Of a stretch of 32,050 nt of DNA, positions 1 through 9,113 are shown piece by piece. The notes below the pieces were generated by a model. The model was not told where the DNA came from. It saw only the letters and a list, made by a program, of their open reading frames with translations, and searched no databases. The stretch comes from Polysphondylium violaceum (lineage: Eukaryota; Evosea; Eumycetozoa; Dictyosteliales; Dictyosteliaceae): NCBI GenBank assembly GCA_000277445.1, contig AJWJ01000259.1, forward strand, positions 1-32,050, given 5' to 3'. Position 1 is the stretch's first letter; every line of letters starts with the position of its first letter. Made by a program: the position numbers and the translations under genes.

Positions 1-784
1 TGGTGGCACAGTTCAACATTATTATCTCAAAGATTGGACATTTACAAATGTTAGTACAACTGTTAGAAAAGAATACCAATACAGTACAAATATAACCAAC
101 AATGATGTCAGTACCGAAATCAGTGTCAATCTCAGATTCTATGATAAACAAGAGCAGGTTATATTTGCCAATAATGAATACTTTATGAGTCCAAACTCTG
201 TAAAGTATATTGTTACAATGACACCATATGGATTCTCAAGTCGTTTAAATTACTTGGAACTCTTGATGGCATCAAACTTTAGTCTCGATGCATCAAAAGA
301 TAGCTGCTCATCTATTTCAAAAGGTAATTCATCAATCAATGCTGAATACATTCAAATCAAAGTAAACGATCGTTATCTCTACAGTAGATTCATTAAATTG
401 GGTGAAATTGATTCAAAACCTCAACAAATCATAAACAAATTTATGGATAGCAATGAAGAACAAACCAAAACATCAGCAGTATCCTATGTTGGTGTACAAA
501 TACCATTCTACACCAAATCAGTCTTGCTCGATCCTGATTTCTCTGTTTTGATCGATACCAGTAAACCAGCATCCGCTGACGAAAACGCAGTGTGTGGTGA
601 CAAAGAAGAAGCTCAAAGTTCAAAATCCGGATTGACTAAAGTACAAATCGCAGGTATTGTTATCGGTGCCGTTGGTTTTGCCGCCGTCGTTGCAGCAGGC
701 GTCATCTACAGCGTATACAAAAACCAACAATCAATAAGAATCAGAAAGAGTATGCAAGCCAAACTCGAGACCTTTCATGGTTAA
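1..784 (+). CDS. C-terminal part of a single-pass surface glycoprotein, TIG/EGF (ComC-like) family; 5' end outside window
   Basis: An open frame runs from base 2 to the TAA at 782-784, giving 260 residues with no start inside the window. The frame is set by alignment to the C-terminus of the full-length gene at 22205-26402: FANNEYFMSPNSVKY here matches FANTEYYVSPNAVKY there, and VNDRYLYSRF matches VNDHYLYSRY. Several Asn-X-Ser/Thr sites suggest an extracellular glycosylated part. A hydrophobic helix (VQIAGIVIGAVGFAAVVAAG, about residues 216-240) followed by a short basic tail indicates a type I membrane protein. The TIG-like and EGF modules seen in the paralogue would lie upstream of the window. 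The downstream FANCB-like gene converges on it with only 50 bases between the stops. Function is not known from sequence; adhesion or cell-cell signalling is an inference from family resemblance. Confidence 0.85.
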   Translation, partial: GGTVQHYYLKDWTFTNVSTTVRKEYQYSTNITNNDVSTEISVNLRFYDKQEQVIFANNEYFMSPNSVKYIVTMTPYGFSSRLNYLELLMASNFSLDASKDSCSSISKGNSSINAEYIQIKVNDRYLYSRFIKLGEIDSKPQQIINKFMDSNEEQTKTSAVSYVGVQIPFYTKSVLLDPDFSVLIDTSKPASADENAVCGDKEEAQSSKSGLTKVQIAGIVIGAVGFAAVVAAGVIYSVYKNQQSIRIRKSMQAKLETFHG

Positions 785-834
785 ATAATAAACTCATCAT
801 CATCATGATCATTACACCAAGCTTTTGAATAGTT

Positions 835-3834
835 TTATTTTTGTTCTTTGGTATTTGACAGGAGGCCGCTAGAATATAATAGTTTGTAATGCAAAGATAG
901 TCCTTCACTTTCAATTTTGGATTGATATATTGATTGGTAAAAGTCATATTGTTTCTTGTAGATGGCTTGTTGTTGTTTTTTGTTTAACGAAGCTGAGTTG
1001 GTGTCGGCTTCTCTGTCGATTTGTAAAGACTGAGTATTGAGGAGTTTGCCCAACTTGGATTTCAAGCTTTTAAACCATTCATTCCGTGATGATAGCTCGA
1101 GAATTGATTCAGCTGAGTAGAGGATGTTAGTATAATATAAATAAAAGCTGTCGAATAGATAATAGCACTTACAGGGTGAGGGGAAATGATTCATCAAGAG
1201 TGTTCTGAGGAATATGAGGAATACGTTTAAATTGTAAAACTGACAAACAAACTCCATGGACTTGGTGTCGTTCTTTGCGTTGACTTGGAGAGGCAAGAAT
1301 CGATATTGAATTCTATTTCTGTGTGGCGCCTGATCATACGACTCGTAGTGTTTAACGCGGCTACTGCTGCCAACGTTGGGTTGTGAATGACCAGTGTTGA
1401 GACGGAGATGATTGATAAAGATGTTGTCTAGTTCCTGTGGAAAAGAGTCGAGAGAAAACAATGGGTGATTTGAAGGCTTGGTTTGTCTGAGTTGAAGACA
1501 TATCGAATAGGGATAAAGAAGTTTAGTTGGTGGTATTAGGGTTATTGGTGGGGTGCTGTCAACGATAAATGATTGAATAATGAATGGCATGATATCAAAC
1601 ACTTCGAGTGAATCTAGATGTATGTTTTTAAGGTGATGGGATAGGGGAATGTCAGTGTTGACCTTACCCCATTCGACCAAGAGATTCACCATGACTGAAG
1701 GCGTGCTGGGTTTGATGGTCGACAGGATATCGCTGATACTCATCTCTACCAAGACTTTAACCCTGGTTGTTCCGGAAATATGGATGCCGCCAATACCATC
1801 GCTGCAGGAACAGTTTTTGTCGGTGTATCTAAGTTTACTGTGGATTGGCGTTTGGTTGTTGGTGAAATACACCGACAAAAGAGAGATCTCTGTGCCCGTT
1901 TTAGGATTCATGTTTTCGACATCCAGCTCGAGCAGCAACAAACCCTCGACCAAGGATATCGTCTTGCCGTTGTATTTGAATACCAATGGTTTCTTTTCGC
2001 TTGTTGGTTTCTTTGTAGTGGCGGAGGTGTGGTTGTTGCCAAAGAATGGCACGAGATTGTCTATTAATTGTTGATCTTGGTCTTCTGGTTGGGGGATTGT
2101 ATCACTCCTGCATGGGTATCCGAGGGACTCGAGGATTTGTAGAGAGGTATTAAAGAACCTTTGCTTCAAGACCACCTTTTCCTGCATATCTTTGCACTCT
2201 TTATCGGCAATTTGTAATCGTTGATCAAGCGACTCGATCAAGAGCTCCAGACCTGTCTTTTGCGGTTTTTTGGCAGTGGCAGGCGGAGAGGCGACCGATC
2301 TCGGCAGATGGGCCATCTGCTGTTCAATCGATACTTTTTGCAGGGGTATCAGGGACAGAGTCACCAGTTTAGACTCTAGTGGCTTGTGTCTTGCCAACAG
2401 CTGGTCATAGCCATAGGCAACAAAGTCGTGTATCCATGTCTCTTGCACATTTGTCAATCTGTTCATCAGCCTTTTCGTTGCTATACAATAGACCTCGATC
2501 ATTTCGTCGTAGCGAACCACAACACAGCCCTGCGACCATTCCTCTTGATTCGCTCTATCTAGCGGATTGAAAAACAAAGGTGTGTTGCAAATGAAATACA
2601 GACGAGGACTCTTGTTCTCCAACGTGAGGACCCATTCGTCGAGGGCCTCTTCGAGGGTCTCTTGTGTCTCTTTGTATATTCTAATCGTGGTGTCGAGCAT
2701 CAACGCATAGTAAGTGCATTCTATCGATTTGATGACTTTAAACGATCTCTCTGCAATGATTTTATCGGTAGTGACGTGATTGAGTACCGTTGTTATTCGA
2801 TGATCGGTGATGTTAAAGTTTGCGCTATTGTTGATCAACAATGTTTTACTGAATATTGATACGGGATTCGAAGAGTATCCAATCAAACAAGGGACCTGTT
2901 GATTTGCCATCTGCTGTAGCTCCTGTTGAGGTTTACTTTGCTTATTCTGTTGTTGAATGATGGCATCATCCTCATCATCGTCGCCCCAACCAAAGTCGTC
3001 GTCCATGATAGAGTCGGTGCTCTTTTGATCAACAACGTTGTAGATGGCTAGAAATCTAGAGTCTATAGCAGGGGGTTTGTATTCGTACTGGTTCCAGGTA
3101 GATTTACCGTCGTCGGTAACCTTTTGAATGATATGATATGTGCTCGTGATAAACCCACCGTCTGCAGCACTACCTGTATTCAAAGATTCATCATAAAATA
3201 CAACTGTAGGGCCATCCAGTATCTTGTGATGAAGCTTCTTTTTAATGTTATTCAGCTTGAATCTGTGGACGATTTCAAACCCTATACATTTGTCACCTTC
3301 AATCTGTAGATATCCCAATATATATTCTTTTGTTGCTGTTTCTACTGTTGATGGCTGAACTTGTATCAACAGACATGTGCTATACTGAAAGTACTGATTA
3401 TCACTAATGATTGCTAATCCCACAAGAGAGATAAACCTATCCTTTCTATCTTTATATTCTATTGTATTTGACTGCAACACATAGGTCGGTGCTCTTTGAA
3501 AATCTACGTTTTCATAGTACCCTATCTTGTTAAAAGACTCCAAGGCAGTGATAGATTCAGCCAACACACCAACTTTATCTTTTGCTCCTGATGTTGTGGT
3601 AGGTTGTGCAGCTATTGACTGATCCTTGTGTTTAATTTTAATAAATATAATTGATATATTGACTTCTCTGTTCTCATTATTACTATTACTATTCACTGTT
3701 GTTGTTGTTGTTGTTGCTAATTTTATCTTTTTATCGATCTGTGCTTGTTGCTGTGCTGGTAATGCTGATTTAACTTCATTTTCTACTATTCTAATCAACT
3801 TAGAATCAAAGCAAGCATATGTTGATACTGACAT
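835..3834 (-). CDS. FANCB-like protein (Fanconi anaemia core complex; beta-propeller/coiled-coil type), candidate
   Basis: The frame is open from ATG at 3834 to TAA at 835 (999 codons). A likely 60-nt in-frame intron (1113-1172) would reduce it to 979 residues. Similarity to vertebrate FANCB is recalled in several blocks in the same order. FKLNNIKKKLHHKILDGPTV resembles the FANCB stretch ending VLNGPLILW. WIHDFVAYGYDQLLARH resembles LIDDFIGSGTEQVLLLF. RIQYRFLPLQV plus EFVCQFYNLNVFLIFLRTLL resembles the C-terminal block with MFQCLHNLIRILP. The architecture also fits: a beta-rich N-terminal half with an acidic linker (DDDFGWGDDDEDD, about 280), a helical segment (about 535-590), a beta-sandwich-like segment, then helices. 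FANCB scaffolds FANCL and FAAP100 in the complex that ubiquitinates FANCD2-FANCI. The related FAAP100 fold is the main alternative. It is slightly longer than human FANCB (859 aa). Confidence 0.55.
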   Translation of the reverse strand: MSVSTYACFDSKLIRIVENEVKSALPAQQQAQIDKKIKLATTTTTTVNSNSNNENREVNISIIFIKIKHKDQSIAAQPTTTSGAKDKVGVLAESITALESFNKIGYYENVDFQRAPTYVLQSNTIEYKDRKDRFISLVGLAIISDNQYFQYSTCLLIQVQPSTVETATKEYILGYLQIEGDKCIGFEIVHRFKLNNIKKKLHHKILDGPTVVFYDESLNTGSAADGGFITSTYHIIQKVTDDGKSTWNQYEYKPPAIDSRFLAIYNVVDQKSTDSIMDDDFGWGDDDEDDAIIQQQNKQSKPQQELQQMANQQVPCLIGYSSNPVSIFSKTLLINNSANFNITDHRITTVLNHVTTDKIIAERSFKVIKSIECTYYALMLDTTIRIYKETQETLEEALDEWVLTLENKSPRLYFICNTPLFFNPLDRANQEEWSQGCVVVRYDEMIEVYCIATKRLMNRLTNVQETWIHDFVAYGYDQLLARHKPLESKLVTLSLIPLQKVSIEQQMAHLPRSVASPPATAKKPQKTGLELLIESLDQRLQIADKECKDMQEKVVLKQRFFNTSLQILESLGYPCRSDTIPQPEDQDQQLIDNLVPFFGNNHTSATTKKPTSEKKPLVFKYNGKTISLVEGLLLLELDVENMNPKTGTEISLLSVYFTNNQTPIHSKLRYTDKNCSCSDGIGGIHISGTTRVKVLVEMSISDILSTIKPSTPSVMVNLLVEWGKVNTDIPLSHHLKNIHLDSLEVFDIMPFIIQSFIVDSTPPITLIPPTKLLYPYSICLQLRQTKPSNHPLFSLDSFPQELDNIFINHLRLNTGHSQPNVGSSSRVKHYESYDQAPHRNRIQYRFLPLQVNAKNDTKSMEFVCQFYNLNVFLIFLRTLLMNHFPSPCKCYYLFDSFYLYYTNILYSAESILELSSRNEWFKSLKSKLGKLLNTQSLQIDREADTNSASLNKKQQQAIYKKQYDFYQSIYQSKIESEGLSLHYKLLYSSGLLSNTKEQK
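1113..1172 (-). other. Probable 60-nt in-frame intron inside the FANCB-like gene
   Basis: On the minus strand the segment starts GTAAGTGC and ends ATACTAACATCCTCTACTCAG. That is a consensus donor, a perfect TACTAAC branch site about 15 nt before the end, and a CAG acceptor. The length is divisible by three and contains no stop, so it is hidden inside the open frame. Removing it changes PSPC-(18 residues)-AESILEL into PSPSESILEL. Its translation is rich in Tyr and Phe, as expected for AT-rich intron sequence. Confidence 0.8.
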
Positions 3835-4116
3835 ATATTATCGAGACTCGACTCAAACATTGAAAGCAAAAGAAACAAATGGGTGATGCAATTTTATCTG
3901 AAAATAATAAAAAAATTAAAATTTATTCCCAGAAAATATTTGTGAACTGTGGCTGAGGTCCATAAATGAACTTTGAAAAACTTTAGATTTGCTAATAATG
4001 GGCGAGAGAAGGAGGAGTATTACATGTTGATTTGATGGTAGTGGTTACAATAGGTTTCTTTTAAATGTTCATAAGAGTGTTTCAACTTAAACAATACCTT
4101 TTTGCCTTCATGACCA
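3835..4116. other. Spacer between the FANCB-like start and the decayed E2F-like copy
   Basis: These 282 bases are AT-rich and carry no open frame of interest. They must contain the promoter of the minus-strand FANCB-like gene. No recognisable operator or RNA gene was seen. Confidence 0.5.
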
Positions 4117-4942
4117 CTAATTTTGATCTCTAAACTTGTCAATGTATCCAAGACCATACAAAACACTTGCATAATCATAGAATCTTTGGGTTGTAGCACA
4201 ATTTCTAGTTGAATTTATATTTCCAATGATCATATCTATAGAAACGGTTGGATGATTGAGTAAGAGTTTGAAAAATTGTCTGCTAACACTTTGAATGCCT
4301 GTTTCTAATATAAATATATATATATATATATATATTAGTTCGAATCTCAAATAATAGATTCATATACAAACTCACTGTCTTGAACAGAGATGAAGGATGA
4401 TAAAAGGGGATTTCTTTTTTGACATTTTATGCAAAAAGATTCTGTTTGTTTGGTTACAAAGTTGGAGTTTGAATGGAACAATGAGGCCATGAATGAGTAT
4501 GGGATAATATTTGAGATCCAATAGTATTTATTCTTTATTCTCTTCACCATCGAAAAGGACTCTAAAAAACCTAGAACCTCAGCTATTTTGCTCTTTGGGG
4601 TTCCAGAATACAAAGTACTGAGAGAGCCTACATTTTATTCCTTGATTTCGATCGTAGGATAAAAACTGGTTAAATAGAATTTGGGTTAAGCCACTCAAAG
4701 TTTTAACTTTGTCGATACAGAAAGGATCAATGATTGGTGCTAGAGAGAGGTCAAGGGTTAATTCATTGTCAATAGAATTCTTGTTTAAGAAAATCAGAAG
4801 TTGGAGGACTCGAATTGATGCCAATTTTATCGTTGTCAGTAAAACTATTGATCTCCAATGGATTTCTTAATGCAAATTCAAAATTAATCTCAACAGGAAA
4901 AGGAAAAAAATTTTCTACAGTCTCGATCATAGATTGGTCCAT
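4117..4942 (-). pseudogene. Decayed paralogue of the tandem winged-helix E2F-like gene at 5590-7228
   Basis: Three minus-strand frames together align to the intact gene upstream. A plausible ATG at 4942 opens MDQSMIETVENFF but reaches TGA near 4768. The next frame carries KVKTLSGLTQILFNQFL, matching ETKTLTSITETLLDEFN. A third frame carries NVGSLSTLYSGTPKSKI and SMVKRIKNKYYW, matching INVADLCRKNPQIPKNKI and DMVGKNSKNGYFW. The second shift can be placed at an AAAA run near 4635, where one extra A explains it; the first lies around 4770-4800. An intron (4305-4375, GTGAGT to TTAG, containing a TA repeat) rejoins as ISVQDKTGIQSVSRQF, at the same place and phase as in the intact gene. The second winged helix then reads QRFYDYASVLYGLGYIDK to TAA. 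Two breaks suggest a pseudogene; draft-assembly indels are the alternative. Confidence 0.7.
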
Positions 4943-5589
4943 TTCTAGAATGATTTGATCTCGTATTATAATATGAATATTTTGTTATCATTTTATCTTT
5001 GATAAAAATTTAATATCAAAATTTTATCACCCACTGAGTCCATAAAACAATCACTCACACAATACCCACATCAAATGCACTCTAATGATTTGATTCAGTC
5101 AGGGAGTGGATAGTGATTTAAAATGTGGAAACACCCACTCCTCACTGCCCCAAAGAATTGATAAAAATTATAAATCGGGTGATGTGAGAATATGATCTAA
5201 ATTTGGTAAGAGTTTTGGGGTGAACAAGAATGTGAAGCTCTTTTTAGCTTATTTTATACCACTTCCCTTTAATCTTGATTTATCTCTATTTCAAATAAAT
5301 TTTAGATGTAAACAATTTTTTTTAATATTGAGATCTTGGTTAGCATCTTTGCTTAATTGTTCTAATTGATAATCAATGGAAACAAGAATAAATAAATTTT
5401 TTAAAATCCCAAGAAATAATTTTTACTTCAAATTAATAATGGTGAGATAAACAAATAAAAAAAATAAAATTTATTTATTCTCATTTTAAGAATAACTTGT
5501 TGACATGATTTTGACGGATGAAGGGACAACAGACAGCTCATCTTGAAAGGATCGTTCGATAGTTGATTTAACGAGAGTAATCAAACGAA
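4943..5589. other. AT-rich spacer between the two E2F-like copies
   Basis: This 647-base stretch has no supportable gene. It contains the 3' region of the intact E2F-like gene and, if the decayed copy is still transcribed, its promoter. The segment near 5030-5150 has CACCC/CACTC-rich blocks against an AT background, but no motif that can be assigned to a factor. Confidence 0.5.
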
Positions 5590-6966
5590 TTAATCCATAC
5601 AGTTGTATCTACGATTTGGTAAGGCAGGTGGAAGATCATACAAACTGTTTAAGAGTTCAGTTTGTTCTTGACGAGTGAGGTTTGGAGTATTCAAAATGTA
5701 TTTCATAGAGTCTAAGTAATCATAGTCACAGTTTCTGTTGGTGATGTGATCATAATTGTGTTTGAGTTGGAAGAAAACTTTTCTAGATTTAAAACCTTCA
5801 GAATCCAATGTTTGGGGTCTATATTTGGTAATGAATCCAATAGCAACTAACACATTTGCAATATCATAGACTCTTTTAATTCTAGCTTGGTTTCGATTTG
5901 ATCCAGAGATGTTTTCAATGACCATATCAATGGAAACTTTTGGATTAACAAGCAAGAGTTTGATAAATTGTTTAGCAACACATCTAAGGGTTTTTACTAT
6001 AGATAATGTAGTTAGTAAATATAATTTTAAAAATTCAACAAAGAAATCATTTACCTTCTTTATGTGTGACATTGTTAATTAATGTACAAACATGTGGAAA
6101 AGATGTAACGAATTTTTCCCTTCTCTTGCATCTTTCACAGAAAAATTCAGGTTTTTGAGTCATATGGTTAGTATATGAATGGTAGAGAGAGACCAAAAAC
6201 GTTTCAGGAATAAAGCTTGACATCCAAAAGTATCCATTCTTTGAGTTTTTACCAACCATATCGACGCATTCCAAAATGTTAAGAACTTCAAAGATTTTGT
6301 TTTTTGGAATTTGGGGATTTTTTCTACAGAGATCAGCTACGTTGATTACTTGGGATTCATAATAAGTGTTGAACTCATCCAAGAGGGTTTCGGTGATACT
6401 GGTCAACGTTTTAGTTTCGACAATACTTTGGCCTCTCAAATTGATTGGTGAGGAGATGGGAGAGTCGAATAGACTTTGTGGACTACCGGGTGGGGAGGTG
6501 GATAAGCCCATAGCCAAAGGAGAAGAGATGGGTGAGTTTAAATGTTTTTTCATAGACTTGGAAGCAAAAGAAGTTGGGAGAGAGGGACTTGATGAAGGTG
6601 ACATGGAAAGGTTGAAATTGTTATTTTTGAGATCAGATACACAATAGGCCAATTCTTGATCAAAAACAGGAAGGGTTGGGGTGGGGATTGGAGTTGGGAT
6701 TGGGGTTAGGATTGAATTTGGAGTTGAAGTGGTAGTGGTGGTGGTTAAATATGGAGAATATCTTCCAGAATTTGGAGAGCCATTTCTGATTGTTAAAGAT
6801 TCCATTGGATTGTTTAATGATAGATCGCCATTTCCTTGACTTATTTCATCAGAGAAAGAGAGTAAACTATCTAAACTTTCGGTAGAGTTAAAAATACATT
6901 GACCCATTATCATAAATTGAGGTGGAGTCATTTCTTGGATTTGATCCATTTCTGGTGATTGGTACA

Positions 6967-7005
<39 letters not shown>

Positions 7006-7228
7006 GGTAATCTATTTTTTGTTGTAAATTGTCAAAGCTATATTGTTCATTGATTTGATAATTAAATGAATTTTCAATACCCATAGCATAAACATTATCA
7101 TTTGATGGATGATATTGGTATGAATATGGTTGATTGTTATCAATGAAATTGTTAACTTGATGGCATTCAACAAAAATATTAGGATCTGGAATCAAGTTAT
7201 TGTTGTTATTATTGTAATTGTTGTTCAT
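5590..7228 (-). CDS. Atypical E2F-like transcription factor with two tandem winged-helix domains
   Basis: Exon 1 is 7228-6055 and exon 2 is 5996-5590. The 58-nt intron (5997-6054) has a GTAAAT donor, a TTTACTAAC branch site and a CTATAG acceptor. Splicing gives a 526-residue protein joining NNVTHKE to VKTLRCVAKQF. The N-terminal half is low complexity: Asn tract, Gln tract near residues 74-88, and Ser/Pro/Thr-rich stretches. Winged helix 1 (about 271-335) contains KNKIFEVLNILECVDMVGK and NGYFW, resembling the RRIYDIVNVLE region of E2F but without the RRxYD motif. Winged helix 2 (about 392-470) contains RIKRVYDIANVLVAIGFITK, the classic E2F DNA-recognition signature. Two such domains in one chain is the E2F7/E2F8/plant DEL arrangement, in which the protein binds E2F sites without a DP partner and usually represses. 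No Rb-binding or dimerisation region was seen. A CERC motif lies between the domains near residue 364. Confidence 0.75.
6964..7005 (-). repeat. CAG/CAA-type trinucleotide run encoding polyglutamine
   Basis: A run of TTG triplets on the plus strand encodes about 14 consecutive Gln in the N-terminal region of the E2F-like protein. Such tracts are abundant in dictyostelid nuclear proteins. Confidence 0.85.
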
Positions 7229-7237
7229 TTTAAAAGA

Positions 7238-7530
7238 TTAAATAAATAAATAAATTAAATAAATTAAATAAATAAAATAATAAATAAGATAAATAAATAG
7301 TAATAAATTAGAATAAATAATATAAAGTACAATAAAAAATAGAAAAAATAAATAAATAGAATAAATAAGTTAAATAATAACTAGGAATAAATAATATAAA
7401 GTACAATAGAAAAAAATAAATAAATTAGAATAAATAAGATAAATAATAAATAGTAATAAATAATATAGCGTATAATAGAAAAAAATAATTAATACAATAA
7501 ATAGAAAAATTAATAAATAAATAAATAGAA

Positions 7531-7561
<31 letters not shown>

Positions 7562-7575
7562 ATAGTTTTATAAAG
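7238..7575. repeat. AAATA/AAAT low-complexity tract upstream of the E2F-like gene
   Basis: The tract is an irregular tandem of AAAT, AATAA and ATAGAATA units with only scattered G and C. Longer near-copies (taggaataaataatataaag and variants) occur near 7310, 7385 and 7450. It begins within 15 bases of the E2F-like start codon and is probably transcribed leader plus promoter. Confidence 0.75.
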
Positions 7576-8999
7576 ACAAAGGTTATTTTACATAAATATA
7601 TAGAAAGTTTTATAAAAACAAATTAGAAACTGGGTATAGATAAACAACTACTAATCTTAGAAGTTGAAATAAAGAGGATTGGAAAGTTTGAATTTAAAAG
7701 AGTACTTGAAATAAAATGTATCATAAAGATTTTTTCAAAATAGGAATTTAATTAAATTAGACAAACCTTTATTGGTAAAGTAAGTTTAATTATTAAATTT
7801 CTATTTTGTTGTTTTTTGGTTTTGGAAATGACCTTTTTGCGCAAGTATTTATATTCTATTCTCTTTTAAAAATAATTTCTTATTACTATTATCTCCCCTC
7901 CCACACAGTCTATAAAAAACAAAATCACACACACATACACACAATACATTTCTCTTTACTCACCCACATCACAAAACAACACACAATCAAAAACAAAGTT
8001 CTCCCTCATACCACCACCAATCTTTCAGGAGAGATTTGTTTTCACTCTCCAATCAAAAGTGTTTTATGTTTCTTCTTTTTCTTATTCAAACACAGCACAC
8101 ACCACACAGCACACAACTTCAATCCCCACATTCTTTTGCATTATATCATGAACTTAATCAATTGAGGATGGGCACCTTTGCGCAAGCTCTCTTTGTAGAT
8201 GTTCCATTTGTTTTAATGTGTGTAGTGAGCAGCATGGTGAAGCTATTATTAAACTCACATGTGAGTAAAGATCCCGATTTGTTTTTTCCATATGAATAAA
8301 AGAGAACGTACGCCATACATCTCGATCAATCACAGTTTTTTCATTAAAATTTAGAGATGTTTATACTCTAAAACAAATAAAAAGTGTTTGTGATTGTTGC
8401 AGTGTGTGTTGGGGTTGTGCAAGGATTGTGCATCTATTTTGAAAAAAAAAAGATATGTTCCACAAATGGAAATTAGTCTTGATTAGGTAATGAAGTAATT
8501 GATTCTGATAAACTATACTCGGTGTACTAATATTCAAATAAAGAGATGCGATTGATTGATCTGTATTACTAGTAACCATCTATTACCATTGATAATCTAA
8601 TACAATATTATTTAAAAATAAAATGTGTATATTATGTATATAATTTATTTTTCCATCAGTATTTCAGTTTTAGTTGTTTGGGGTGGGTGAATTTCGATCT
8701 AAACACAGTTTTAATTATTTTAATCGATCACCTGATCAATTTTTGTATATCTATTTCCCTTTTTGATCAAAAATTAAAAAACATTTCTTATAATCAATAT
8801 AAACATATCATATGATATATGGATATATATGTACTAGATATATATGTACAAAGATATTATGTGTATATACATGTGTGTTTTATTATTATTATTATTATGA
8901 TTGATTTATATTGACTTATTTCTGGTAAAGAATACTCTAATATTCTTAAGATTGAGATTGTTGCCACTCGCACACAGGGAAGGGGGTGATGAGGGATGT

Positions 9000-9055
9000 T
9001 TTTTTTTGCAAATTTTTTTTTTACATTTTTTTGCAATTTTTTTGCAATTTTTACA
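9000..9055 (+). promoter_or_regulatory. T-tract/TTGCAA cluster upstream of the 9114 gene
   Basis: Within 60 bases, three TTTTTGCAA-type units are separated by runs of T, ending about 60 bases before the proposed start codon. Homopolymer T blocks close to start codons are typical of dictyostelid promoters; whether TTGCAA is a bound site is unknown. Confidence 0.3.
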
Positions 9056-9113
9056 AAATTGATCTTCGCACACTTATATTATCTCTATCACTATATGAAT
9101 GCACATATAAGAA

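Larger units (their letters stand above)
7229..9113. other. Divergent promoter region and long spacer, with AAAT-type low-complexity DNA
   Basis: No supportable gene was found in these 1885 bases. The first 340 bases are almost only A and T. The 7900-8150 segment is a CA-rich, T-free-biased stretch (CACACACATACAC, CACCACACAGCACACAAC) that gives long spurious frames. The octamer TTTGCGCAAG occurs twice (about 7837 and 8177). The end of the region (9000-9055) holds T-tracts interrupted by TTGCAA. It separates two divergently oriented genes and should contain both promoters. Confidence 0.5.

Noticed and set aside
1655-1672. GTTGACCTTAC motif resembling the conserved 5' end of Dictyostelium class I RNAs
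   Set aside because: It lies inside the FANCB-like coding frame and the matching 3' motif is absent nearby.
1649-3309. Plus-strand frames of 60-140 codons inside 1649-3309
   Set aside because: They lie antisense to the long FANCB-like frame, have no start context or domain, and overlap one another.
835-3834. Reading the 999-codon protein as a BBS2/BBS7-type subunit
   Set aside because: The domain order is similar, but dictyostelids lack cilia and the remembered sequence blocks fit FANCB better.
7806-8299. Plus-strand frames of 119 and 87 codons
   Set aside because: They come from CA-rich low-complexity sequence, overlap in different frames and encode His/Thr/Phe-rich strings without domain features.
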